A program made the translations under genes and the position numbers. From Chamaecyparis obtusa (Eukaryota; Streptophyta; Pinopsida; Cupressales; Cupressaceae), in NCBI GenBank assembly GCA_027943335.1, contig BSBK01008428.1, positions 436,501 to 500,500 of the forward strand: a stretch of 64,000 bases of DNA, in the 5' to 3' direction. Below are positions 21,413 to 33,098 of this stretch, in pieces (within the stretch, counting starts at the first letter, position 1; each line of letters starts with the position of its first letter). The notes under the pieces are model-generated. The model ran no database searches. It saw only the letters and a program-made list of their open reading frames with translations, and had not been told where the DNA came from.

Positions 21413-23082
21413 TGATGTATGATAAACTCCAAGGCTAGTTTTCACTCCCTCCAAGAGACTTCACTTGCCTCCTAATATCTTATCCCTCTATAGGATCTCC
21501 CAATAGGATTATATCATTAACTAAGACCTATACCAACTTTTTTATAAGAGTCAATCTATGAAAACTTCACCTTGAATGATCAACACCTTAATTTTAGATC
21601 ACTTCACCTCACTCACTTAGAAGGCTCTAAGTGCCAAATCTCCATAAACTTGCTTCAAAATTGTAGGGGTCTTCTCCATCATAAAAACGTTCTTATTCTT
21701 TCCCATTTGATCCATTTAGGAAGGATCTTGTATCATCTTCTTATCGGCTTCCATGATTCATCATGAATTGACCTTAAAAATAGGCCTACTCTAGTATCCC
21801 TTACTAGTCACCTTTTGCTATTTCTTGTAAAACTTTTCCAAACAACTTTAAAAACTAAGACTTGCTTCAAATAACCTTTTGGAATTTTCAAAACAGTCAC
21901 AAATTTTTTGGGTCTGACAGTGACCATACAGGGGGTTCCTATAAACTAGGACAAGAGGCCTAAAAGGCCTAATTTCTAGGACTGAACTGTGAACTTGACA
22001 GTAAACTTGTTCAAACCAAATCCTAAATGATTGGTAGGACTTATATCTATATATAATGGATATATATGATGTACCTTCATGAAAAATTCTTGGAGAAGTA
22101 TGGATCCGTACAACCTTGCAACGTTTCTTCAATCTTTTTACCTCTAGACCTCTAACTGGGCTTCACAAACTCGCCTAGGGCCTATCATATTAAATAGTTC
22201 CTAATGATTCAAAGACTCCTAACTCCTAAAACTATAAACAAAAATGACTCCTCTACCATTTCCATCTAACATGAATGTTTATCCATGCTTATATTTCATG
22301 GGGGAGCCATGACTCTCTAAACTCCTCAAAACAAGCTAAAAATGGACTCCCTGAACTAGAACGCCAAACACCAGGACTTAAATGAATTCAAACCAACTTT
22401 CTCTTCAAATGAAAAGTATCCTAATAGTCAATAGAACCATAATCAAGAATTATATTTATCTTTTCAATCCATCCAATAGGACTGTCAACACAAAGTCTTA
22501 GGATTTTCAATGAAAATTACTTGTATAGCTCTATACACTATCTCCAAAACTATTACAATGCATCACAATACATGATGTTTGAGTCTTCATTTACATTAGA
22601 TTCCTTTTTCCTTCATTTGAGGGCCCATTGGCTGAGCACCATCTCCTATACTTTAGGGAATCAAAAGATACCCGGATGGCATGCAATCTTTTGCAATAAT
22701 TGCAAAGTTAATGACAACTTCTTTTGAACATTTGGAAACTTCCATATATGCCATGTTCCTATATTCTTTGGCTTCTAACCTCCTATGTCTCGAGGATCCA
22801 AATCTATTTACAACCTTATGGCATCTTTACAACAACAAGATGTGTTTAGAACACATTTAAGACTCTCACCTTAACTAAGCTCCTAACACTATTAAATTAA
22901 AATAAACAACTAACAAAGACTATTATTGTGACCTTAGTTCTAGTGACTAATTCACCTAGCCAACATAGAAAATGATCTTCTAAGGTCCTAAAAGAAATTA
23001 TCTAACCTCTTGACTTGGCTAGAGTTGAGTACAAGCCAAAAACACACTAACCATGGAGGCTAGCCTAGGTGCTCCTGCACCA
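21413..23082 (-). mobile_element. LTR3 of chromovirus B, 5' LTR (1,670 bp)
   Basis: Same termini as LTR1 and LTR2, followed on the right by CTATA (23083-23087) and element A protease DNA. With the CTATA left of LTR1 it brackets the whole B complex. The internal region between LTR2 and LTR3 is 16702-21412 (about 4.7 kb). Confidence 0.92.
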
Positions 23083-25281
23083 CTATAGAGTCTTCACCAT
23101 AACCTAACTAGGTGAGAAAGTTAGCAGAGTAGATATTGAGACCAGCACCATTATCAATGAGGACACGGTAGACACACTTTTGGCCAATCATGACTTCAAT
23201 ATACAGAGGATTATTGTGTGGATGGCGTAGCAAATGATCATCTTCCTTAGAGAAAGACAAATAATGAGGTGAGTTCAGGTGACCCACCATGGATTGAAAC
23301 CGGTCGAGATTGAGATCTTTTGGGACATTTGCCTCAGCGAGGGCCTTATCCAAAATTTGCCTATGAGCAGTTGAGATCTTCAACAACTCAAAGATAGTGA
23401 TTTGAGCATTGGTACATTTTAATTGGTCTAGGATGTTGTAATTAGCATTAGTAGGTGTGGAGACCAATTTTGAATTCCTTTTGGTAGGGCCAATAGCAGC
23501 TTTGTCTGCAAGTTTTTTTGGTATAGATGTAGAAGACTCAGGGCCTTTGAGAATGATCTTTGCATTAGATCGAGTGACAGTGTTCGCACAAACTTGAGAC
23601 AATTTTAATTCTAAAGATTGAGACCTAGGGCCTTGCAAAACAAATGGAGCTTTGGGTCTAAGAACATCCTTGCTCCCTTTGATGGTGATCACATCATAGT
23701 ATTCAACATCAATAGGTTCAACCATATTAATAAAATTATCATTGGTATTGTATGTATAGTTGACCTTGTTTTTGGTATTCTTGGCCTTAGAAGAATCACC
23801 CTTCTCATGAGGAGGAAAGGGGTCTTTGAATTCTTGGTAATCTAAGTTCTTGTTATGACCACTCACAAAAACATCACCATTATCGATAAGATCCTGGATC
23901 TTATGTCGAAGCTGAATACAACTAGAAGTCTTATGACCCTTGTTTGAATGGTACTCACAATATGTAGATTCACTCCACCAAGCAGGGTGTGGTTGTGGAT
24001 CATAGAGATGCAAGTTTTCTAGGGGCGTGAGTATCTGATTCTATAAAAGAGTCTTGTAGACTACGTCAAGAAATTCCCCTATGGAAGTGAACGTTGGGGT
24101 CAAGGTTCCCAAGGTTTCTTCTTAGAAAATTTTGAAGGTGTTTGTGTATCTATCATATCCTTTTCAGTGGCTTTTGCTGCCTACATATTGGAGGTAAGGT
24201 TGAAAATATCCTTTGGAGGCTTTGGGGTCACATTATCAATGACTCTATCATTCACAACATCCCAATTTTTATTGATAATTTTAGTTTTGTCTTTTCTTGA
24301 GAAGGACCCTTGCTTGTTATCTTTTTGGAGGGTCAACTCTCCTTTCTTGACCATAAACACCTCTATTCTCATAGCCTACTTGATCATGTCATCAAAGGGT
24401 AAAGGACCTTGCAGCTGTACTTGGTATCCAAAATTAAGAAGAAGATTTTCTAGAAAGATATCAAGCTTCTCATATTCTATTATTTTTCTAGAATATTTGG
24501 TATAGAGTTATCTTTGTTGCTAGAGAAATGTCAGGAAAGGTTCTCCAGATCATTGTTTCATATTGCAAAGATCATGGATATTGACCGAATGCTAGATGTT
24601 ATGTGAATAATGTTGGAGGAACATATTGGAAATCTCATCAAAAGATTTGATGCCAGTGGGAAGTCATGAGAACCACTCCATAGTAGATCCACCCAGACTA
24701 TGTAGGAAGAGATGCATGAGATAAGTCTGATCATGTATGAACTCCATGGATAGATCACCAAATTCTCTTAAGTGATCCTGAGGATCAGAGGTACCCAAGT
24801 ATTTATCATATTTGGGGAGTTCTACACCTTTGGGAAAAGGTGGCATGCTAAGACTCTTGTCAAATAGGAATGGACAAATACTCTCTAGTGTGCACTGGTT
24901 TGTTCATTTGCCCTTGGTTTTCATGAGTTGTTGGATCTAGTGTTGCATGTCTTGAACTAGTTTATGCATTTTAGCCATCTCTATTTCCTCTTCTCTAACT
25001 ATAAGAGTCTCAACTTTATAGTTTGGGGGTAACTTGGCCCCTTGATTGGCCAGCTCAAGAAAGTATTTCTCTTTCTCTTCTATCATCAAAATTTCCATCA
25101 TTTTGCAAAGACTTTTGTTGGACTAGGTAGCCTCAACATCGTGTTGGGTTATTTCTTCATCATCATTACCAAGGATCTAAAAGATACTCTGGGCATGGAA
25201 TTCTTCCTGGTTATCTTGAGCTTGATCCTGATTATGATCATAAGCTCTGCTGTACTCACTATCTTTTTGTTGATTCACCAT
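23083..25281 (-). pseudogene. element A gag and protease N-terminal half
   Basis: Gag starts at the ATG at 25281 and runs in one frame to about 24664 with in-frame stops. The gag domain shows PPFPKGVELPKYDKYLGTSD and LHSLGGSTMEWFS. After frame changes, the open piece 23108-24013 holds a zinc-knuckle-like motif CEYHSNKGHKTSSC, an acidic linker, and the protease start with VLIDNGAGLNIYSANFLT. The D-N-G in place of D-S/T-G also occurs in the 13704-14254 copy. The domain is cut at 23083 by the B complex and resumes at 12024. Confidence 0.85.
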
Positions 25282-25747
25282 CTTGCCAAAATACAAGCGT
25301 GTAGTGTGAATAGACTAAGTACAGTATAGGGAGGTTCAGTACAATGAGAGGTCACTACTAAGGAAAATTTAGGTGCCACAAAAGGATTAATCTCTAGTAA
25401 GGAAACCTCAGATTCCTCAAAAGGATCAATCTCTAACAATGATTCTTCAGAGTCTTGGTGTTCTCAAAATAAGGGATTCCTAGCTAGATGGAAGTTCATA
25501 GTAAAATTACATTGGACATGAGGTCAAATGATAGGAGAAGGAGAGAAGAAGGACTCCACTCTATACGTCTCTAAGCAATAACATGAAGCCTCTCCACATC
25601 ACTCAAATTGTATGGCAAGCTCAGAACGATCTCTTCCCTGGTTGTGAGGTCTACCTCTATCCTGTCTGGTGAGACGTGGAGGGAACACATTGCTGCTTTG
25701 AGTCACCATAGGCATAGATGAGGATTAAGTAATGAGAGAGGACTTAG

Positions 25748-26082
25748 TGTTATAAGTAGTGGTTGTCATTGCACCAAAAGATTGACCTATTAATGCCCGA
25801 TATAACCACTAGACTTATAGAAGACATAGGAGGTGGTTAAGCCATGTCACAAATCCCAAGGGGAGCACTAACCATTTTTACAACAATCTCCCCCTCAGTG
25901 TTACCTGAGGGGATTCGAACCTATGACCAAGCTCTAATACCACTTGTTTCAAGTAGTGGTTGTCATTGCACCAAAAGATCAACCTGTTAATGCCTGATAC
26001 AACCATTAGACTTATAGAAGACACGGGAGGTGGTTAAGCCATGTCATGAATCATGAGGGGAGTGCTGAACATTTTTCCAACA
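25748..26082 (-). mobile_element. TRIM-type miniature LTR element, copy 2 (335 bp)
   Basis: Two 138-bp direct repeats (25748-25885 and 25945-26082) match TRIM copy 1 in reverse orientation. The primer site at 25931-25942 reads TGGTATTAGAGC on the minus strand (one change from consensus). The polypurine tract is at 25886-25896. A perfect 5-bp duplication CTTAG flanks it (25743-25747 and 26083-26087). It sits in element A's leader, upstream of gag. No coding capacity. Confidence 0.95.
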
Positions 26083-26087
26083 CTTAG

Positions 26088-26808
26088 GATTATGCTCACA
26101 ACTCTATCTCTAGAATAGAAAAGAGTGATAAAAGTGAAATGTACCCAATATGAATCATCGAGAGTAAGGCTAGAACAGCCAAGATATGAATATCATGTTG
26201 CAAGGTACAAGAGCATAGTAAATAAGGACAGATAACAAAGAGACAATAGGATTTTAAGTAGTAATCATGTGGTTCTCAGCCTAAGACATCTAGTTTTAGA
26301 CAATGTACAATAGGAAAATAGGCAGATGGACTCTAGATAAAATCCATATCAAACAGAAAGTTGACCAACTAACAGGAATAAGCTCGCTATTATTTAAAAT
26401 CTGGGGATAGTCTCATTCAAGGAAACGTAGTCTTACCCAAGGAAATGTCAGCTAGGCATGAAGATATGTTGTCTCATGTGAGAAAGTACACAAAAATTTG
26501 AAGTCTCACATAGAAAAAGGACAAAATTTGACAGTTTGATCAGTTTTTGAGACATGAACATATTTTGAGACACGGCGCTGGCTATTCTCTAATAGAATAT
26601 CTAGTTTCTAGACAAATTTGAGACAGTTTAAATTAGAAAACTCAACTTTTTTTAATTTCTAAATGACCAACTACATGCATCAACAAATTTCTATCATTTG
26701 ATCAGGCACACAAAATAGCAATCAAGGAGTTCAAGAAAACAATGTCTTCAAACAATGAGCAAGGGACAAAGCAACCTTGCACAAGAACAAGAATATGTGA
26801 CATAGTAT
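26088..26808 (-). other. element A leader, inner part
   Basis: With 25282-25742 and 34726-35986 this forms the long 5' leader of element A between primer site and gag, split by TRIM 2 and element C. I find no gene in it. Confidence 0.5.
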
Positions 26809-28450
26809 TGTATCATCTTAAAATGGAAGCACTTCCATGTTAAGAGAATTTATCCCTCTAATTAAGTGGTTTGGTTCAATGTTAAGTGCCTTGATTAGGT
26901 CTTTGCATGTATTTGGCTTTCTACCCATTTTCCACTTCTTCTCCACACTTGATTTCTTCATTCTAGGTGAAATTAGGGTTAAGGTCTTAAGGACTTTCCT
27001 AATTTTCCCTCTTCTATGGCTCTATTTTCTAGGTATGATTCAGAAATGAGATCTCCTATTCCATCATCACATCATTTTGAGGATTTTCTATCTATTCCTA
27101 ACACTGGGTCCTGCTCAGATATCAATTTCTAAGTTTCTGGCATCTCCTGGAACCTCTGCTGCAAATCCTAAAAGAGTTAGGGTTTGAGGTCAGAGTTGAC
27201 CTCAACCCTGACTAGGTCAGGGTTGACCTAACCAAGTCAGGGTTGACCTCAACCTTGACCTCTTCCCGCCAGGATTTCAAATTTCATATGTTGGCAGTTT
27301 AGCTTTCGGGAAAATTATTTCTCCGCTTCTGGGTCAGCTGTTCCGGGCTCCGAAATGGTAAATCCTTTAATTGTATTTAATCAAGGTATATTTTCTAAAG
27401 GTGAGGACCTAATTGGGATTTAATTCTTCAAGGTGGCCCATCTAGAGGAGTGTGCCCTATATCACTATAAAAGGAGGCCTTCCTCTCTCATTTTCATATC
27501 AAGTTTACATCACTCCAATCATCAAGTTTTCTCAATCAAGTATCTAGAGCTCTCAAGTGCAAGCAAGTCTTCAAGCATTCAAGTGTTCAAGTATTCATCC
27601 ATCAAGGAGTTCCATTGTTAGCTATTGAAGGATTCAATCTCTTTGGAGCCCCCTTGAAGATTCATCCTTCTCCATTCATTCAAACCTTCTCATATGCAAA
27701 GATCAAATCAAGATTGGTGTTGAAGATCAAAATACCATTGATTGGAGACATCCTACATTCATTGAAGCATTCTTACTTGTGGATTTGAGGATTCGAATCC
27801 TCTACAAGGACTTCAACATAAGTGAGGTGATTTATTTCAATTGCTTTGTTTATGCATAATATATTTCAATTCAATTTCAAGGTTAATTCCTAAATTGGGT
27901 TTTGACCAAGGCAAACCCCCCATACAACCAAAAACCCCCATTTTCTTACAGGTATAGGTGCGAAATTTTAGATCTGAGAGCAAATTCAGATACCCTTTTC
28001 AGCAATCTTTTAGGATCTAAAAATAGAATCAGAATCAGACTTCAAATAAACAATGTGGTCTTTGACCTTTTAAAAGGTCAAAGTCAACTTGTGTGAATTT
28101 GGAGAAAAGATTTTTGGGTTTTGTCCGCCTCGACATTTTCTATCCAAAATAGGTGACAAAATCTTCAGAAATTTCATACAGAAGCTAGAATTTAGCATTT
28201 TCCAGATCTACCTTAATTCAAGGTTAGTATTTGCACTTCAATTATTTCAGATTTCAAGCTTAATCCAACTATAGGGAAGTATAGGGTTTCTCTCTCTCTT
28301 TCATATTCTTCATAGATTGATTCGATTATGTATTAACCTCTTGGTTGATCAAACTGGATCTCTCCTTTGGGAATTTGGATTTAGGAGTGAATCTTACATT
28401 TTCCCCACACACATACACAAATAGTGGTGATTCCAAATCACAACTATTCA
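26809..28450 (+). repeat. element C 5' LTR
   Basis: It starts TGTATCATCTTAAAATGG and ends CAACTATTCA (1,642 bp). It contains GGTTGACC-type repeats at 27185-27265, a TATA box at 27466-27473 and a TCAAG-rich transcribed leader at 27495-27605. It is about 20 bp longer than the 3' LTR, partly because of an extra GGTTGACC-type unit. Confidence 0.93.
27466..27473 (+). promoter_or_regulatory. TATA box in element C 5' LTR
   Basis: CACTATAAAAGGAGGCC is a textbook plant TATA context and is conserved at 33736-33743 in the other LTR. Transcription would start about 30 bp downstream, before the TCAAG-rich stretch. Confidence 0.75.
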
Positions 28451-28453
28451 TTT

Positions 28454-28466
28454 TGGTGAACCCGAC
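28454..28466 (+). other. element C primer binding site
   Basis: TGGTGAACCCGAC begins three bases after the 5' LTR. The TGG start and position fit a tRNA 3'-end complement other than initiator Met. I do not assign the tRNA. Confidence 0.7.
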
Positions 28467-28614
28467 TAGCTTACTCTCTTTCTTTTTGGTGTTAGATTTT
28501 CTCTTATCTTGTTAGTATTAGATTTTTCCTTTGTGATTGATCTTGCATGCTAATTAGATTTCATATTCATGCTTTATGTGTTCCTAGTTTAGCTCATTTA
28601 CATTATATTGGTTT

Positions 28615-31600
28615 ATGAGCTTTACTACCACTAGTCCTACTTATAACATTCCGGTTAGAAGAAGTCATAGACTCATGGGTGCCTTTGAGCTTGAATCTTC
28701 TCCTTTCCTTAGGATCCCCGATGATAACTTGATTCTTCATGATTCTAATCCTACTATGGAGTAGAACTCTTCTCACTCATCTCATGATGAGGATGATGCT
28801 TTAGGGGTTCCTCCTTAACAAGTCCAAAAACTTTCCACTGAACTTGATAAAATGGGTAATTGGCTTCTTCAAGAAAACCATAGTCAAGATTCTATTCAAG
28901 CTATAGAGGCTCTTAAGAAATTTCTCCATGATAGTGATCAAGGTGTTAACCTCTTGCATGGTATTACTCATCTTGTGCATTCCAATGTTAAACCTTTAAC
29001 TCAAGAGGCTCAAGATTTAGGTTTCACTGCTCCTATCACTAGTGTTGAACCTCCTTCTAATCCTTTACCTAGTATTCCTATCTATACTCCTCCTTTGGTG
29101 ATTGTGACGGTTCCCTCTATTCCTATGAGTGTTCCTCCCATGTCCCTTCCTACATCACAACCTTCATATCATAGTGTTCCTTTCACTTATTCCACTCCGC
29201 TTCCAACTTTAGTTCCTAGTGTTCCTCTAGTTGTGTCTTCTATTCCCACAGCTTCTTACACTTTACCTAGTGTGTCTAATGTTTCTACTCCTCCTATTTC
29301 CTCTACTGATTCCACCATCATCAGTTTGGCTCAAACTATATCATCCTTACAACAACAACTTGCTTCCTTAACTCAAAACAAGTTTAGTATTCATACATGT
29401 GACATGGGAAGTCCCTTATCCTGGGATATTATCCGAACTCCTGTTCCTGAGCAGGTCGATATGCCTCATCTTGAGAATTATAATGGAAAAGGAGATCTTG
29501 TTCATCATGTTAAAACATTCCAAATCCTTTGCAGTGATTATGCTCATGACCATAGGATTTTAGCCAAATTGTTTGCTCGAACCTTTCATGACAAGGCTTT
29601 ACAGTGGTATTGTTCCTTGCCTCCTTATTCAATTGATTCCTTTCCACAGCTTGCTAATGCCTTTATTCAGCAATTTCAAAACAATATTGGCCTACAAGTG
29701 TCTTTGACTGATTTAATGGATTGTAAACAAAGTGCTAAAGAAAAATTGACTAAATTTATTGGTAGATTTAAGCATTTGCATGCTCAGATTTCTTATCCTG
29801 TTCCTGATATTGATATTCAATGTATGTTTATTTCAAATTTGCAAAAGGATATTAGAGATAAGATTCTGCTTACTGAATTTACCTCTTTTCAACAACTTTG
29901 TGTAGCACTTCATCATTATCAATTACTAGTAAGTAAATTTGAGAGAAACACTCCAATGGCTCCTATTCCAGTTGATAAGAGTGATGCTACTCCTAATCCA
30001 AATAAGTTTCAAAAATTCAACAACTACGTCAAGATAAACAAACAAGAAAATGCAGTTGTTGATTAGGTTGTTGTTGCATCTCATAATGCCACTTCTACAT
30101 CCATTTCTTTTCGATTAAATCATACATTTACTCCTCTTTTTGAAACTTTACATGCTATTATGAATAGGTTGTTAGCTGCTCATATGATTACTTTACCTCA
30201 TATTTGACCTCTTTTACCTACTACGATTGCATCTAAATCTTTTGATCAAAATTATTTTTGTCAATATCATCATCAGAATGGTCATGATACTGAGAGATGT
30301 TATTCTTTAAAACATAAGGTCCAAGATCTCATTGATGCTAAAGATTTATCTATTGATAATCTAGAGAGTAGTGGGAATCAATCTGTCTCTCCTTCTAATC
30401 AGAACCTTCAAATCTATATGAATCCCTTACCTACGCATGATACTAATACTATTGCTCAACCTTCTGCTCAGGAACTTGTGTATGATTCCAAGACAGATGA
30501 CCTTACTCATGTTGTTAATCAAGTGGAGCATGTTGATCTATCTATATCTCCACCTCAATCTCAACTTCAACCTCAACTTTCACCTCAAGTTCAATCTCAA
30601 CCTTAAGTGAAATCTAAACCTAAAGTGAAACCTCAACCTAAACATCAACAACAATTTAAGGATAAAAGACCTTGAGAAATTTTGATTACCTTTGATGATT
30701 CTAAGATTATTAAGGCTCCTGATGGTCCCCTTTACATTGCTGCTAGGGTTGCTTAGATACCTACTCATGGTTGTCTTGTTGATCCTACCTCCTTAGTCAA
30801 TGTTATCACTAAAGAAAATCTTTTTATGAAAAGCTTACAATGCAATTTCTATGATACATCGGATGTGTGGATTCAAACTTGTAATGGTTTTCTTTATCCC
30901 TCATTTGGTTCTATTACTTTACCGGTTGAACTTTTTGGAAAACTTGTGAACACTACCTTTGTTGTGGTTCCTACTTCTGATCAATTTCAAGTTAAGGTAG
31001 GGTTGCCTTGGTTAACTACCATGCATGCTATTGCTTCACCTATACATAAGTGTCCTAAGTTCATCCATGATGGTGAAGTGGAGATGATCAATCATAGTCT
31101 ATATTGACCTTCTAGGCCTAGAGATTGTGTTGCTCTGGATTTCTTTTGGCCTTCCTTACCTAATTCATGTCCTCCTCGCCCTGATAATCTTTTTCAATCA
31201 TATCAAGCCTATAAGCATTGTAAGATTCTTCAATTAAGCATACCTCCTATGGATCTTAATCATGGTCTTTTACCTACACCTTTGATACCTCCTTCAACTA
31301 TGGCTTCTTGTTCTGTTAATCAAGTTCCTCCTACTAAATCTATCAAAGATCTTGTGATTGCTCCTCCTATGGTTGATAATCCTATTGATCTTCCTATAGA
31401 ACCTGTGAAGGATCCTATGATTGTTCCTCCTAGTTCTCATCCTATTTCAAATAAATCAAAATGTAATTGATCTGCTAATGAACATCATAAAAAGCATCAT
31501 GCTCATGCTAAAGCTAAAAGATCTCTACTTTCCGCGGATACACCTATGCATAATGTTGTTACTAATAATGATGTTCACATGCATGATTATGATGATTCTA

Positions 31601-31887
31601 TTCATATCTTAGATCCTATTTTGATTAATTTGGATGACGAAGATACTCTTGATGATACTGATAATGTTAATGATGAATATGAGACTATTGACATTGACAT
31701 TTATTTTCCAAATATGCTTTCATCTCAATTAACTCTTACACCTAGTGTTGAACATAGTGATTCTCAAGAGGATCCTTGTTTGGAACTGGCTATTATTCCT
31801 ACTATATTGGATATAGTCCCTCTTGCGAGTTACCCACCTACCCTAAATGATATACAATGAGATGGGGAAAGTAGGCGGCACGCTTGA
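28615..31887 (+). pseudogene. element C gag-protease ORF, one frame with nonsense changes
   Basis: From the ATG at 28615 one frame runs about 1,090 codons, broken only by stop codons. A proline/serine-rich N-terminal part precedes the gag domain at 29460-29950 (LENYNGKGDLVHHVKTF, then ALQWYCSLPPYSIDSFPQLA and MFISNLQKDIRDKILLTEF). A zinc-knuckle-like CQYHHQNGHDTERC follows at about 30261-30302. A protease-like region has CLVDPTSLVNVI near 30775 and VGLPWLTTMHAIASP near 31000. The tail is acidic (DDEDTLDDTDN). The longest open piece is 28852-30066. All pieces share one phase, so there is no frameshift. Confidence 0.88.
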
Positions 31888-33082
31888 GTGGCTTGTCCTT
31901 CATGGTAGCTTTGTTGTGTGTTTGCCTATTGTACTATGCTTCTCCTATAATGTGATTGCTAAATGTTGTTAGATTCTTTTATATGATCCTTGTTACTCAG
32001 TTGGTACAAGGTGATGAAGGAATCAAAACTGTTGTTCAAATTCTTCTATATGTATCTCTACTCTTCTATGCATTGTTCAATGTTATTTTGTAACTATTCT
32101 ATTGTTCATAAATGTTTCCTTGTGTAATCTGCTTGGATTCAAGATATGGTAGCACTAAATCCTTTTGGTCTCTATGTCATGGTCCAAAAAGATTCTCCTT
32201 CGTATAACTTACGTAATTTTTTCTCTTTTGTAATTGTAGTTCTACTTTCTTTGGGGAATGATGTCAATTCATTTGCAATAATTTATATATATATTATCTT
32301 ATGATCATACTGACCCCATGGTAGGTAGCTCCCTTCTATGTTCTCTGTATGTTTCTGTGATATTTCCCTTGATTTGTCTTCATTTGGGGGCATCTCGACA
32401 TGGAAATGTAATTAGTGGAGTTGTTTATGTTTTCATTAAAGCCATTGCTCTTGTTAAAGTGTCAGCAATGACTTTAATGTGGGGGCATACGCTCTGCTCA
32501 CTTATTACACACACGCACTTATGAAAAAAATTCAAAACATGCTAAATCTTCTAAAGGTAACGCACATAAGTTGCTAAATCCTGAGGAAGACACGCACTTA
32601 AAATTTACTTTTCAATCTTTTTTTTTGGATTAAAAACTAATCCTTAAAGTATGGATTTATATTAGGATCTCTTGATCCCTCTAGTTTCAAATACACATAT
32701 ATTGTGATCCCTTAAGGTGGGAAGTGTCCTTAAGACTGGATCTCTTTTGTTTTTTATTTTTATGGAATAGAATATTCCTAAGGATAAATCCTTGATGGGT
32801 TGACTAGTGAGTAGCCACATTCACTAGGCGGTTCAATTCCATCTTTCCAGTTGCACCTTTTTCCTGTGTGGTTCACAATGGGACATAAGTTCTCATTGGG
32901 CAAGGTAATCACACTTTTTCTTTTTCTCTTTAGAGATGTCTCTCTTATTTTTGATCTAAGAGTCAATGAAGACTTGAGTCCCTGGGGGCTTGGGATTTCT
33001 CTTTGTCCCTTAGATTATGATAAGATTATCTTGTTATTTTTATCTCCTTTACCAAGAGTTTGCATCGAGTCCATACTCTTTC
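31888..33082 (+). other. element C 3' non-coding region
   Basis: About 1.2 kb between the coding end and the polypurine tract. No gene, and no pol remnant in any frame that I recognise, so pol looks absent rather than decayed. The words ACGCACTTA repeat at 32512-32522 and 32590-32600. Confidence 0.6.
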
Positions 33083-33095
33083 TAAAGTGGGGGCT
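33083..33095 (+). other. element C polypurine tract
   Basis: A purine run around AAAGTGGGGG lies just before the 3' LTR start at 33099, the usual priming site for plus-strand DNA. Confidence 0.75.
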
Positions 33096-33098
33096 TAA

